The translations under genes and the position numbers were made by a program. The notes beneath the pieces are model-generated. The model was given only the letters and a program-made list of their open reading frames with translations. It was not told the DNA's origin and searched no databases. A DNA stretch of 7,951 bases, from assembly GCA_964626015.1 (NCBI GenBank), contig CAZVCC010000089.1, forward strand, positions 1-7,951, given 5' to 3'. This stretch comes from CAIKZJ01 sp964626015 (GTDB lineage Bacteria > Bacteroidota > Ignavibacteria > Tepidaquicellales > Tepidaquicellaceae). Below, in pieces: positions 1-6,572 of this stretch. Numbering within the stretch: the stretch's first letter is position 1; every line of letters begins with the position of its first letter.

Positions 1-564
1 ATGACACCTACATTCTTTAAAAATCAGAAAGAGTTCAGAAAGTGGCTTAAGTCTAATCATAAGAAAGAAGCGGAACTAATTGTCGGCTTTTATAAGAAGG
101 ATAGCGGTAAGTTTAATATGTCGTGGTCGGATGCGGTGGATGAAGCTCTTTGTTTCGGCTGGATTGATAGTACACGCAGGTCTGTTGATGCAATTTCTTA
201 TTGTAACCGCTTCACGCCGAGAAAGAAAACGAGTAAATGGAGTGCGATTAATATTGCAAAGGTGGAGGCATTGACGAAGGCAGGAAAGATGATGCCGGCT
301 GGTATTGATGCTTTTAAAAATCGTAAAGAAGATAAGTCGAAAGCTAACGGTTTTGAGAATAATGCTATTATCCTTAGTGCTGAACTTGAAAAGAGGTTTA
401 TAGCAAGGAAATCTGCCTACGAGTTCTTTCTGAAACAAGCACCTTCTTATAGGAGAATAGTAGCGCATTGGATTATGTCTGCAAAGAAAGAAGAAACAAG
501 AATGGCAAGACTTGAAAAGGCGATTAAGCATTGCGAAGAAGGGAAGAGAGTTAGTTTTATGTAA
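1..564 (+). CDS. YdeI/OmpD-associated (OmdA-like) family protein
   Basis: A 187-residue cytoplasmic-looking protein with no signal peptide or membrane segment. It reads as a full-length member of the family annotated 'bacteriocin-protection, YdeI or OmpD-associated' (OmdA). Recognisable family blocks are the N-terminal F-x3-FRKWL segment, then GFYKKDSGK (about 29-37), the signature EALCFGWIDS (about 48-57), a TPRKKTSKWS block (about 72-81), and the C-terminal half with APSYRR, HWIMSAKKEETR and a final basic helix. The biochemical role of this family is not established; the name comes from genetic associations in enterobacteria, so function should not be inferred from it. The start codon is the first base of the window. 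The N-terminus matches the family's usual beginning, so this start is probably correct, but upstream sequence and promoter are outside the window. A 221-nt gap separates it from rsgA, so the two are probably not tightly co-translated. Confidence 0.85.
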   Translation: MTPTFFKNQKEFRKWLKSNHKKEAELIVGFYKKDSGKFNMSWSDAVDEALCFGWIDSTRRSVDAISYCNRFTPRKKTSKWSAINIAKVEALTKAGKMMPAGIDAFKNRKEDKSKANGFENNAIILSAELEKRFIARKSAYEFFLKQAPSYRRIVAHWIMSAKKEETRMARLEKAIKHCEEGKRVSFM

Positions 565-785
565 TTTGATTATCAACAAATTGTAAAAACTATCCCTCTT
601 TAAGAGTATTAAGATTTACTTTATGTTTGAAAGTCCTCAAAGAAATATTCCATAAATCAAATATACTTATAAAATGCCTTCAGCATTACGAAAACATGAA
701 AAGGTTTTGCGTTGTTTAAAATCCTCATTGTAGACATTTTTGTAATATACCTAAGTAATAAGATTAATAAATCATTTTAAGTATT

Positions 786-1853
786 ATGGGTTTAGAAGAT
801 TTGGAGTTTAATGAGAATCTTGAAAGAATCAGAGCTAATGAAAATGTTTCAGACTTTGAAATCGGTAGAGTGATAGCAGAGCATAAGGAGAGGTATGTTG
901 TAAAGACTGATATGGGTGTGTTTGATGCTGAGATTACAGGCAATATGCGTTTTACTGCTAACGACAGAGAAGATTATCCCGCAGTTGGTGACTGGGTTGC
1001 TGTGACAACTTATGATTCGGATTTTGCTGTTATTCATAAAATCCTTCCGAGATTTTCAGTCATCAAAAGACCGGCAGTTGGGCAGTTTGGAGGAATTCAG
1101 ATTATTGCAGCGAATATTGATTTTGCATTTCTCATTCAGGCAGTTGATAGGGATTTTAACCTTAACAGACTGGAAAGATACCTCACAATCTGCAATACAT
1201 CGAAAGTAAAACCGGTAATAGTTCTCAGCAAAATTGATTTAATCGATGAAAACAGCTTGAATGAAATTTTGGAAATTATAAATGCACGCATTAAGAATGT
1301 TCCTTTAATTGCATTAAGCAATGAAACGAAAAACGGATACGACGCTATAAATAAACTTATTGAAAAGGGGAAAACTTATTGTTTACTCGGATCTTCAGGT
1401 GTGGGAAAATCTACTTTGCTGAATAACCTTGCAGGTAAAACTGTTATGAAAACAGAGAAAATCAGCGGGAGCACAAACAGAGGTAAGCACATAACAACTC
1501 ATAGGGAATTAATTGTTCTTGAAAATGGTGGAATACTGATTGATAATCCAGGTATGCGAGAGGTGGGGATTGCAGACACTGCCAACGGGATGGAAATAAC
1601 GTTCGATAAAATCTATCAGCTCTCGGAAAACTGTAGGTTTAAAGATTGCACTCATAAGCAGGAAAAGGGCTGCGCCGTACTTGAAGCCGTTGAAAATGGA
1701 GACCTGGATATAGATTCATACGAAAACTATCTGAAGATGGAAAAAGAAAAAACTTATTTTGAGTCCACAGTCTCAGAAAGACGAAACAAAGATAAACGTT
1801 TTGGAAAGATGATGAAAAACTATAAGAAAACTAAAAAGAATAATAACTTCTGA
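786..1853 (+). CDS. rsgA: Ribosome small subunit-dependent GTPase A (RsgA/YjeQ)
   Basis: A 355-residue circularly permuted GTPase that acts in late 30S ribosomal subunit maturation in the cytoplasm. An N-terminal OB-fold-like region (about 23-95) includes the AVGDWVAV strand. The GTPase motifs follow in permuted order: G4 SKID at 148-151, G1 P-loop GSSGVGKST at 202-210, a Thr-containing G2 region (about 230-240), and G3 DNPG at 253-256, where the more familiar form is DTPG. A C-terminal zinc knuckle has Cys283, Cys288, His290 and Cys296, with the spacing C-x4-C-x-H-x5-C typical of the family. The tail is Lys/Arg-rich, as expected for rRNA contact. Length fits the longer RsgA variants. The ATG at 786 gives the family's usual N-terminus; there is no clear Shine-Dalgarno sequence. 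It appears monocistronic and converges with the signalling operon, 35 nt separating the two stop codons. Confidence 0.96.
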   Translation: MGLEDLEFNENLERIRANENVSDFEIGRVIAEHKERYVVKTDMGVFDAEITGNMRFTANDREDYPAVGDWVAVTTYDSDFAVIHKILPRFSVIKRPAVGQFGGIQIIAANIDFAFLIQAVDRDFNLNRLERYLTICNTSKVKPVIVLSKIDLIDENSLNEILEIINARIKNVPLIALSNETKNGYDAINKLIEKGKTYCLLGSSGVGKSTLLNNLAGKTVMKTEKISGSTNRGKHITTHRELIVLENGGILIDNPGMREVGIADTANGMEITFDKIYQLSENCRFKDCTHKQEKGCAVLEAVENGDLDIDSYENYLKMEKEKTYFESTVSERRNKDKRFGKMMKNYKKTKKNNNF

Positions 1854-1872
1854 ATACAAATGTTCCAAATCG

Positions 1873-1895
1873 TCTCTGATGCAGAAAATCAGAGA
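1873..1895. terminator. Candidate bidirectional terminator hairpin between convergent genes
   Basis: A perfect 8-bp inverted repeat, TCTCTGAT (1873-1880) and ATCAGAGA (1888-1895), with a 7-nt loop, lies just after the rsgA stop and covers the stop codon (1889-1891) of the minus-strand kinase paralogue. Its position suggests it ends both converging transcripts. There is no strong uninterrupted U-tract on either side, only T-rich sequence on the + strand, so intrinsic termination may be inefficient. Confidence 0.5.
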
Positions 1896-2908
1896 ATTAT
1901 TCCGAGTTTTATTATATTTTTGCTATCTGCGTTTTTTATCTCAAGTGTATATTTATCACCGAATAATAAATCGAGTCTGCGTTTAATATTTTTCAAACTT
2001 AAACTGTTTATACCTCCTCCACTCTTTTCTTTAGTATAACTCATAACTTCGAATGATAACAGATTATTTACTACTTTAAGAGCAATTTTAATTCCGGGAA
2101 TCCGATTGGAAATATCTCCTCTTATGAAAACATCTTCTATAAACGGCATAAATATCAAAGGAGGAACCTTTAGTCCCTTTGTATCCTCAGTAACATCAAA
2201 ACAAATAAAATCAGGATTGTACCTCACACGCTGGAGGTTTAAATAATTGTTGATATTATCTATCTCATCTTCAAGGAATACTTTTTCCTTCGATGAATCA
2301 TAAAGCATGTAACTCATTATGTCTGAAAGGATTTCTATGCTGTAAATCGCTTTTTCTGTCTGTGTTTCAATTAAAGACCTGATATTTGTCAAAGTATTGA
2401 ATAGAAAATTCGGATTAATCTGAGACTTAAGCATTGCAAGTTCATTCATAACTAACTGTTTCTCAATCTCTTTTTGTTTCATTACACTTTTGTACCATAA
2501 CAATGCTGTCTTCATTAGCGAGCCCGATATTGCATAAAGAAAATTTGTCTCGAGAAAACTCATGTAATATTTGCTGAATTCAAGCACGGACGTTTTTCCC
2601 TTAAGGTCAAATACTTCCTTTGCGAGTGAGATTACATATATGTATGTGATTGAAAATGTAATTATTATAATAAACAATAAGCCGTATAATATTAGAGTTT
2701 TGATTTTCTTCTTTTTCAGATGTTCGATTTTAATGGAGAAATAGAACGAATAAAATATCGCAAAAAAGGATATTACATACAGCAAATAGTCAATAACAAT
2801 TACATCATTAGAAAGTTTACCGATTGAAGGAATTGTCTCAAGCCCGACAAGCAGCAGTGTCGTTAACCAGAAGACTGTATGAATCAATATGATGTGTCTT
2901 TTTTGCAT
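1889..2908 (-). CDS. Degenerate LytS-type sensor kinase paralogue (probable pseudokinase)
   Basis: A 339-residue membrane protein with the layout of LytS/YehU-type sensor kinases (His_kinase family plus HATPase-like C-terminus): four hydrophobic segments (about 7-26, 38-60, 69-93, 120-140), a charged linker helix, a dimerisation/phosphoacceptor region (about 155-230) and a C-terminal ATPase-like region (about 248-339). It closely parallels the kinase at 3632-4669, sharing NELAML, VPPLIFMPFIE and NIKRRLDLLFG. The catalytic positions differ. The phosphoacceptor His is Asn167 (INPNFLFN; codon 2408-2410, AAT). The N-box reads EDVFIRG (258-264), where the paralogue has ENAFKHG. The later conserved Asn is Ser290. 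The glycine pair of the G-box is Ser302 and Ser304. The frame is open with no stops or frameshift, arguing against simple decay. It starts 10 nt after the regulator stop codon and is the last gene of the operon. Loss of kinase activity is inferred; a role as partner or modulator of the intact kinase is speculation. Confidence 0.88.
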   Translation of the reverse strand: MQKRHIILIHTVFWLTTLLLVGLETIPSIGKLSNDVIVIDYLLYVISFFAIFYSFYFSIKIEHLKKKKIKTLILYGLLFIIIITFSITYIYVISLAKEVFDLKGKTSVLEFSKYYMSFLETNFLYAISGSLMKTALLWYKSVMKQKEIEKQLVMNELAMLKSQINPNFLFNTLTNIRSLIETQTEKAIYSIEILSDIMSYMLYDSSKEKVFLEDEIDNINNYLNLQRVRYNPDFICFDVTEDTKGLKVPPLIFMPFIEDVFIRGDISNRIPGIKIALKVVNNLLSFEVMSYTKEKSGGGINSLSLKNIKRRLDLLFGDKYTLEIKNADSKNIIKLGIIL

Positions 2909-2918
2909 CTGATATTTT

Positions 2919-3635
2919 TCATGTTTTCTTTCCGGTCAAAGATATTACCTTAAAGAAATTATCTTTGTATTTATTCCCAATGGGTAATTCCTTGTTCGCA
3001 ATCTTGACATACTGTCCTTCGATAGAATCAATTTTATTCATCGATACCAGATACGATTTTTGGATTCGTACAAACTCCGGCTCTTTAAGTGTCTGTTCAA
3101 TATTTTTGAAACTCTGAAGAGTAATTATTTTGGAAGTTTTTGTGTATATCACAATGTATTCGCTCAATCCCTCTATGAAAAGTACGTCGTCGAAGTTGAC
3201 CCTTATCATTTTATAATTTGATTTTACAAAGAAGTAATCTTTATTGCCTTTTTCAGAATCATATTTATGTTTCTTCTCATTAAGCAGTGAATAAACTTTC
3301 TCAACGGCTTTCAAAAACCTTTCGAATGAAAAAGGCTTAAGAAGATAATCGGTTACGTCCAGCTCGAAAGCATCAACAGCATAATTCCTGAACGCAGTTG
3401 TCATAATAACTTTCGGCTTCTTCTGAATCGTCTTAAGCAGCTGAGTACCGGAGATTCCGCCCATTTCAATATCAAGAAAAATCAAATCCACATTGTTTGC
3501 TGCAAGGTATTCAATAACGCTGATTCCTTCATGAAAAGTTTTCATCAATCTTAAAAAAGGAACCTGTGAAATATAATCTTTAATTATATCAAGGGCTAAA
3601 GGTTCGTCATCAACTGCAATACAGTTTATTGTCAT
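2919..3635 (-). CDS. LytTR-family response regulator
   Basis: A 238-residue cytoplasmic transcription regulator of the LytT/AgrA type. The receiver domain (about 3-118) keeps the expected residues: acidic pocket Asp9-Asp10, phosphoacceptor Asp55 in FLDIEM, Thr79-Thr80 in the switch strand, and Lys100 in LLKPF. A short linker leads to a LytTR DNA-binding domain (about 133-233) with recognisable DYFFVKS, VLFIEGLSEYIVIYT, FVRIQKSYLVSMNKI and LPIGNKY blocks. The start ATG overlaps the stop of the upstream kinase by 4 nt (3632-3635), so the two are very probably translationally coupled and form a cognate pair; His-to-Asp phosphotransfer from that kinase is the expected activation. LytTR proteins usually bind paired direct-repeat sites. 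I could not identify a convincing site in this window, so the regulated genes are unknown. The divergently transcribed gene at 4910 is the nearest candidate. Confidence 0.95.
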   Translation of the reverse strand: MTINCIAVDDEPLALDIIKDYISQVPFLRLMKTFHEGISVIEYLAANNVDLIFLDIEMGGISGTQLLKTIQKKPKVIMTTAFRNYAVDAFELDVTDYLLKPFSFERFLKAVEKVYSLLNEKKHKYDSEKGNKDYFFVKSNYKMIRVNFDDVLFIEGLSEYIVIYTKTSKIITLQSFKNIEQTLKEPEFVRIQKSYLVSMNKIDSIEGQYVKIANKELPIGNKYKDNFFKVISLTGKKT

Positions 3636-4669
3636 ATTAAAATTAGATTTAGTTTTACCAAATAAATTTTGTTTACATTCTCGATATTCAGTTCGTATTT
3701 GTTACCAAACAATAAATCGAGCCTGCGTTTTATATTCGCAAGGCCGAAACCGCTGTTCTTGCTATGCTCATAGGAATTATCTTTTGTGAAGTTTCTTATC
3801 TCAAAATATATGTTTGATTTCTGAACGTCAATAAGAACCTTTATCCCCGGTACCGGACAAAGTCTGTTTCCGTGCTTGAATGCGTTTTCTATGAAAGGCA
3901 TAAAAATCAACGGAGGTACGTTAATTGTTGAATAATCGCCGGCGATTTTAAAATCTATAAATTCAGCTTCGTTGTACCTGATTCTCTCAAGGTCTAAATA
4001 GTTGTTTATATGTCCGATTTCATTCGAAAGGGGAACGGATTCCTGCGACGATTCGAAAAGCATGTACTGCATTATCCTGATTAATTTATCGACGCTGTTT
4101 ATTGCTTTCAAAGGAAGACTCTTAGTCAGTGATTTAATGTTGTTTAAAGTATTAAATAAAAAGTGCGGATTAATCTGTGCTCTTAACATTGCAAGCTCAT
4201 TTGATATATTATGCCTTTCTGTCTCTTTCTGTTTAAGCTGATTTCTGTACCATATCAAGGATACCTTCGACAGAGCACCTATTATAGATACAATTGAAAG
4301 GTAAGCAGCTGCAGCAAAAATTCTATCCTTTATACCGTTTGCAAGTGTATACTCAAATGGGTTTGATGGAGATTGAATGTAAACGTAGGGGAAAAACGTC
4401 ATGAATGCAAATATAAACCCGATAACTGCTAAATATATAATTTCAAAAAAGATTAAATACATTATTCCCTTTTTGCTGAACACAAACGGTGTTACAAAGA
4501 AATAGAATGCATAGAAAGTGAAAATCTTGAATGATAACCGAATAATCATCGTTGGATAACGATGAGCTGAATATGATTCAGCGTTGTAAATAAATGTATC
4601 GAATAAATTTATTGCTGTTAGAATTATCCAGAATGTTGCATGAAGTCTTATAAGTTTCTTTTTTCCCAT
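3632..4669 (-). CDS. LytS/YehU-type sensor histidine kinase (intact)
   Basis: A 345-residue inner-membrane sensor kinase and first gene of the three-gene operon. Four hydrophobic segments (about 10-28, 43-63, 69-94, 115-140) form the sensor part, with no large periplasmic domain, so the stimulus is probably sensed in or near the membrane. A linker helix (about 141-160) leads to the His_kinase motif AQINPHFLFNTLNNI with phosphoacceptor His169 (CAC, 4163-4165). The C-terminal ATPase domain (about 250-345) shows an intact N-box ENAFKHG (261-267), Asn293 in EIRNFT, a G-box GFG (307-309) and the NIKRRLDLLFG tail of this family. All motifs that are altered in the downstream paralogue are conserved here, so this is the likely phosphodonor for the overlapping LytTR regulator. 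The ATG at 4669 gives a short basic N-terminus before the first membrane segment. Its promoter should lie in 4670-4909, shared divergently with the gene at 4910. Confidence 0.95.
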   Translation of the reverse strand: MGKKKLIRLHATFWIILTAINLFDTFIYNAESYSAHRYPTMIIRLSFKIFTFYAFYFFVTPFVFSKKGIMYLIFFEIIYLAVIGFIFAFMTFFPYVYIQSPSNPFEYTLANGIKDRIFAAAAYLSIVSIIGALSKVSLIWYRNQLKQKETERHNISNELAMLRAQINPHFLFNTLNNIKSLTKSLPLKAINSVDKLIRIMQYMLFESSQESVPLSNEIGHINNYLDLERIRYNEAEFIDFKIAGDYSTINVPPLIFMPFIENAFKHGNRLCPVPGIKVLIDVQKSNIYFEIRNFTKDNSYEHSKNSGFGLANIKRRLDLLFGNKYELNIENVNKIYLVKLNLILI

Positions 4670-4759
4670 TTATTTCAATTACGCGAATTTACTAAATCTC
4701 ATCATTTAAAAATAATCAATTTAAACGAACTATCCATTATTCTAAGTGAAATTCATATT

Positions 4760-4789
4760 TTGACGGGTAATCTAACGATAGATTATTTT
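4760..4789 (+). promoter_or_regulatory. Candidate promoter with a palindrome in its spacer
   Basis: In the 240-nt divergent intergenic region, TTGACG (4760-4765) and TATTTT (4784-4789) are 18 nt apart, a plausible -35/-10 pair reading toward the gene at 4910. Between and overlapping them is a perfect inverted repeat, TAATCTA (4768-4774) and TAGATTA (4779-4785) with loop ACGA, which could be an operator or a small hairpin. The region is very AT-rich, so chance matches are likely, and the promoter consensus of this organism's sigma factor is not known to me. Confidence 0.25.
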
Positions 4790-4909
4790 TACTCTAATCT
4801 TTTCCATTTTCGCTGATTTATTCCCTCACTTCACTGAATACAGCTTTCCTCTATAAATTAAAATCGTATAAACAAGCAAAAGATTTACTAATTAAAATTA
4901 TAAAACATC

Positions 4910-6397
4910 ATGAAAACATTTTCAATTATCATTCTCTTTACGGCTTGGCTTAACTCGTGTTTCGCACAGCAAATCCCAACTGATAGTTTGTACCTTGGGC
5001 AAAACCCTCCCGGAAACATACCTAAAGTATTCAGTCTGCCTGTGAGTGCAGGCTCCTTTACAGCAGAAAGAATCGCAATATCAAACGACTGTAAAGAAAT
5101 TTATTATACCGTTATACATAATTATTATCCAACGTCAGGAGATACAATAAAATATTTCAAATATGACGGAAATAGGTGGACAGGACCATTTAATCTCTTT
5201 AACGGATATCTGGCTCCGGCATTATCAATTACAGGTGACACAATGTATTTCCAGAATAATGAAGTACCTTACCAGACATTTTTTTCATACAGAACAGGAA
5301 CCGGCTGGAGTAATCCTCAAAGAATTTTATACAATTTAAATTCAGCGCATTATTTACAGGTTACAAACAACGGACATTATTACATTTCTTCAGTTTCAAA
5401 TCCGGGTATAGGAGCATCTGACTGGTGCAGGCTGTACATGAATGGAAATGATACTAATGCTGTAAGTTTAGGACTGCCTTTAAACAGCTCGGTTGATAAT
5501 CTTGATTTCAGTGTATCAAGGAATGATTCAATTATGATAATATCCAAGTATTCAGGAAATTCGGCAAAATTATTCGTATGCTTTCACAAAACAAACAATG
5601 ATTGGACTAATCCGAAAAACTTAGGACCAGCAATAAACTTCGGTCTTGCGATGTGGGGTGGATACATTACGTCTGATAATAAATATCTTTTTTACACTAC
5701 TGGAACAAACCCGAATTATTCAGATGTAAGTATCCGCTGGGTACGTATTGATTCCCTCGTTAACAGTCTAAGACACACTAACTTTATTCCATACCTTAAG
5801 AATTTGATTCCGCAGCAATATGATTCGGTCGGAGTTCAGTTCAGTTTTATCATTCCTGATACAACTTTTATCGATGACGACGGTAATAATACACTTACGT
5901 ATTCTGTAGCATTGAACGATGGCAGTGCATTGCCATCCTGGTTGAATTTTAATCCGCAGACAAGAACTCTATGGGGAACTCCAACAACTGCAGGTACAAC
6001 ACCGATAAAAGTGACAGTGACCGATTCAGACTCCGCAAAAGCCTCGTGTTTGTTCAATTTAGTCGCAGTCCCGCATACATCAATAAATCCTATGAACGAA
6101 AACATAATAAACAACTATAAATTATTTCAGAATTTCCCGAATCCTTTTAATCCAAGTACATTGATAGGTTATACTTTACCGAATAACAGTTATGTCAGTT
6201 TAAAGGTGTATGATATTCTCGGAAAAGAAGTAGCTGCTCTCGTAAATTCATTTCAAAGAAGGGGAGCGTACGACGTAACGTTTAATACAAACAATCTGAA
6301 TTTATCATCAGGTGTGTATCTTTATACTCTGACTGCAGCAGAAACGAATTCAGGAAAGGTTTTCACAGACTGTAAACTAATGAACTACATTAAATAA
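4910..6397 (+). CDS. Secreted PD40-propeller/cadherin-like protein with T9SS type A sorting domain
   Basis: A 495-residue exported protein. An N-terminal signal peptide (1-19, probable cleavage CFA|QQ) is followed by a beta-propeller-like region (about 45-280) with PD40/WD40-like repeats. Each recognisable unit has a 'W-x2-P' turn (Trp90, Trp133, Trp232; for example DWTNPKNLGPAIN) followed by strands such as DNKYLFYTT. Next comes one immunoglobulin-like domain of the dystroglycan-cadherin (CADG/He_PIG) type (about 300-387), marked by DDDGNNTLTYSV, LPSWLNFNPQTRTLWGTP and VTVTDSDS. The last ~93 residues are a type A T9SS sorting domain: NFPNPFNPST, LKVYDILGKEVA and LSSGVYLYTL. The protein should cross the inner membrane by Sec and the outer membrane by the type IX system, with the C-terminal domain normally removed. 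Ligand or substrate is unknown; PD40 propellers usually bind rather than catalyse. No Shine-Dalgarno sequence is visible. It is divergent from the LytS/LytTR operon. Confidence 0.9.
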   Translation: MKTFSIIILFTAWLNSCFAQQIPTDSLYLGQNPPGNIPKVFSLPVSAGSFTAERIAISNDCKEIYYTVIHNYYPTSGDTIKYFKYDGNRWTGPFNLFNGYLAPALSITGDTMYFQNNEVPYQTFFSYRTGTGWSNPQRILYNLNSAHYLQVTNNGHYYISSVSNPGIGASDWCRLYMNGNDTNAVSLGLPLNSSVDNLDFSVSRNDSIMIISKYSGNSAKLFVCFHKTNNDWTNPKNLGPAINFGLAMWGGYITSDNKYLFYTTGTNPNYSDVSIRWVRIDSLVNSLRHTNFIPYLKNLIPQQYDSVGVQFSFIIPDTTFIDDDGNNTLTYSVALNDGSALPSWLNFNPQTRTLWGTPTTAGTTPIKVTVTDSDSAKASCLFNLVAVPHTSINPMNENIINNYKLFQNFPNPFNPSTLIGYTLPNNSYVSLKVYDILGKEVAALVNSFQRRGAYDVTFNTNNLNLSSGVYLYTLTAAETNSGKVFTDCKLMNYIK

Positions 6398-6528
6398 CTT
6401 ACAAAAATATTAATGAAAACAATTGTATTATCAATATAGTAAACAATGTATATAAGCTTAAAATAATACATCCATGAATATAATTCTATTTATCACGGAA
6501 CAAATCATGATTACATAAAGAGCGGGTA

Positions 6529-6548
6529 ATTTTTAGTGAAGTAAAAAT
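6529..6548 (+). repeat. A/T-only inverted repeat upstream of the membrane-protein gene
   Basis: ATTTTTA (6529-6535) and TAAAAAT (6542-6548) form a 7-bp inverted repeat with loop GTGAAG, ending 24 nt before the start codon at 6573. It could be a weak leader hairpin or regulator site, but all pairs are A-T and the surroundings are AT-rich, so chance is a fair explanation. Confidence 0.25.
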
Positions 6549-6572
6549 ATTAGCAATTAATCAACTATAACT

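Noticed and set aside
76..579. 167-codon minus-strand open frame antisense to the first gene
   Set aside because: It lies opposite a gene with clear YdeI-family motifs, and its translation has no recognisable pattern.
622..629. TATGTTTG, matching the Bacteroidota -7 element TAnnTTTG, upstream of rsgA
   Set aside because: No convincing -33 TTTG at the right distance, it would give a ~150-nt leader, and a single 8-mer in AT-rich DNA is weak evidence.
849..1321. Short open frames on both strands inside rsgA
   Set aside because: They overlap the OB-fold and GTPase regions of a well-supported gene and have no features of their own.
4002..4241. 79-codon plus-strand frame inside the intact kinase gene
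   Set aside because: Antisense to the phosphoacceptor region; no independent support.
4721..4785. LytTR binding sites around the AACGA words
   Set aside because: Both differ at two or more positions from the LytTR consensus as I remember it, and the 50-nt spacing is much larger than the usual gap between paired repeats.
4910..4966. Lipoprotein signal with Cys17 (LNSC) in the 4910 gene product
   Set aside because: Asn at the -2 position fits a lipobox poorly, and a signal peptidase I site (CFA|QQ) plus a T9SS tail explains the N-terminus better.
5836..6114. 92-codon minus-strand frame inside the T9SS cargo gene
   Set aside because: Antisense to the cadherin-like domain; its open state follows from the coding strand composition.
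6503..6512. 10-nt palindrome AATCATGATT
   Set aside because: Short and A/T-rich, expected by chance at this composition, with no nearby promoter-like element.
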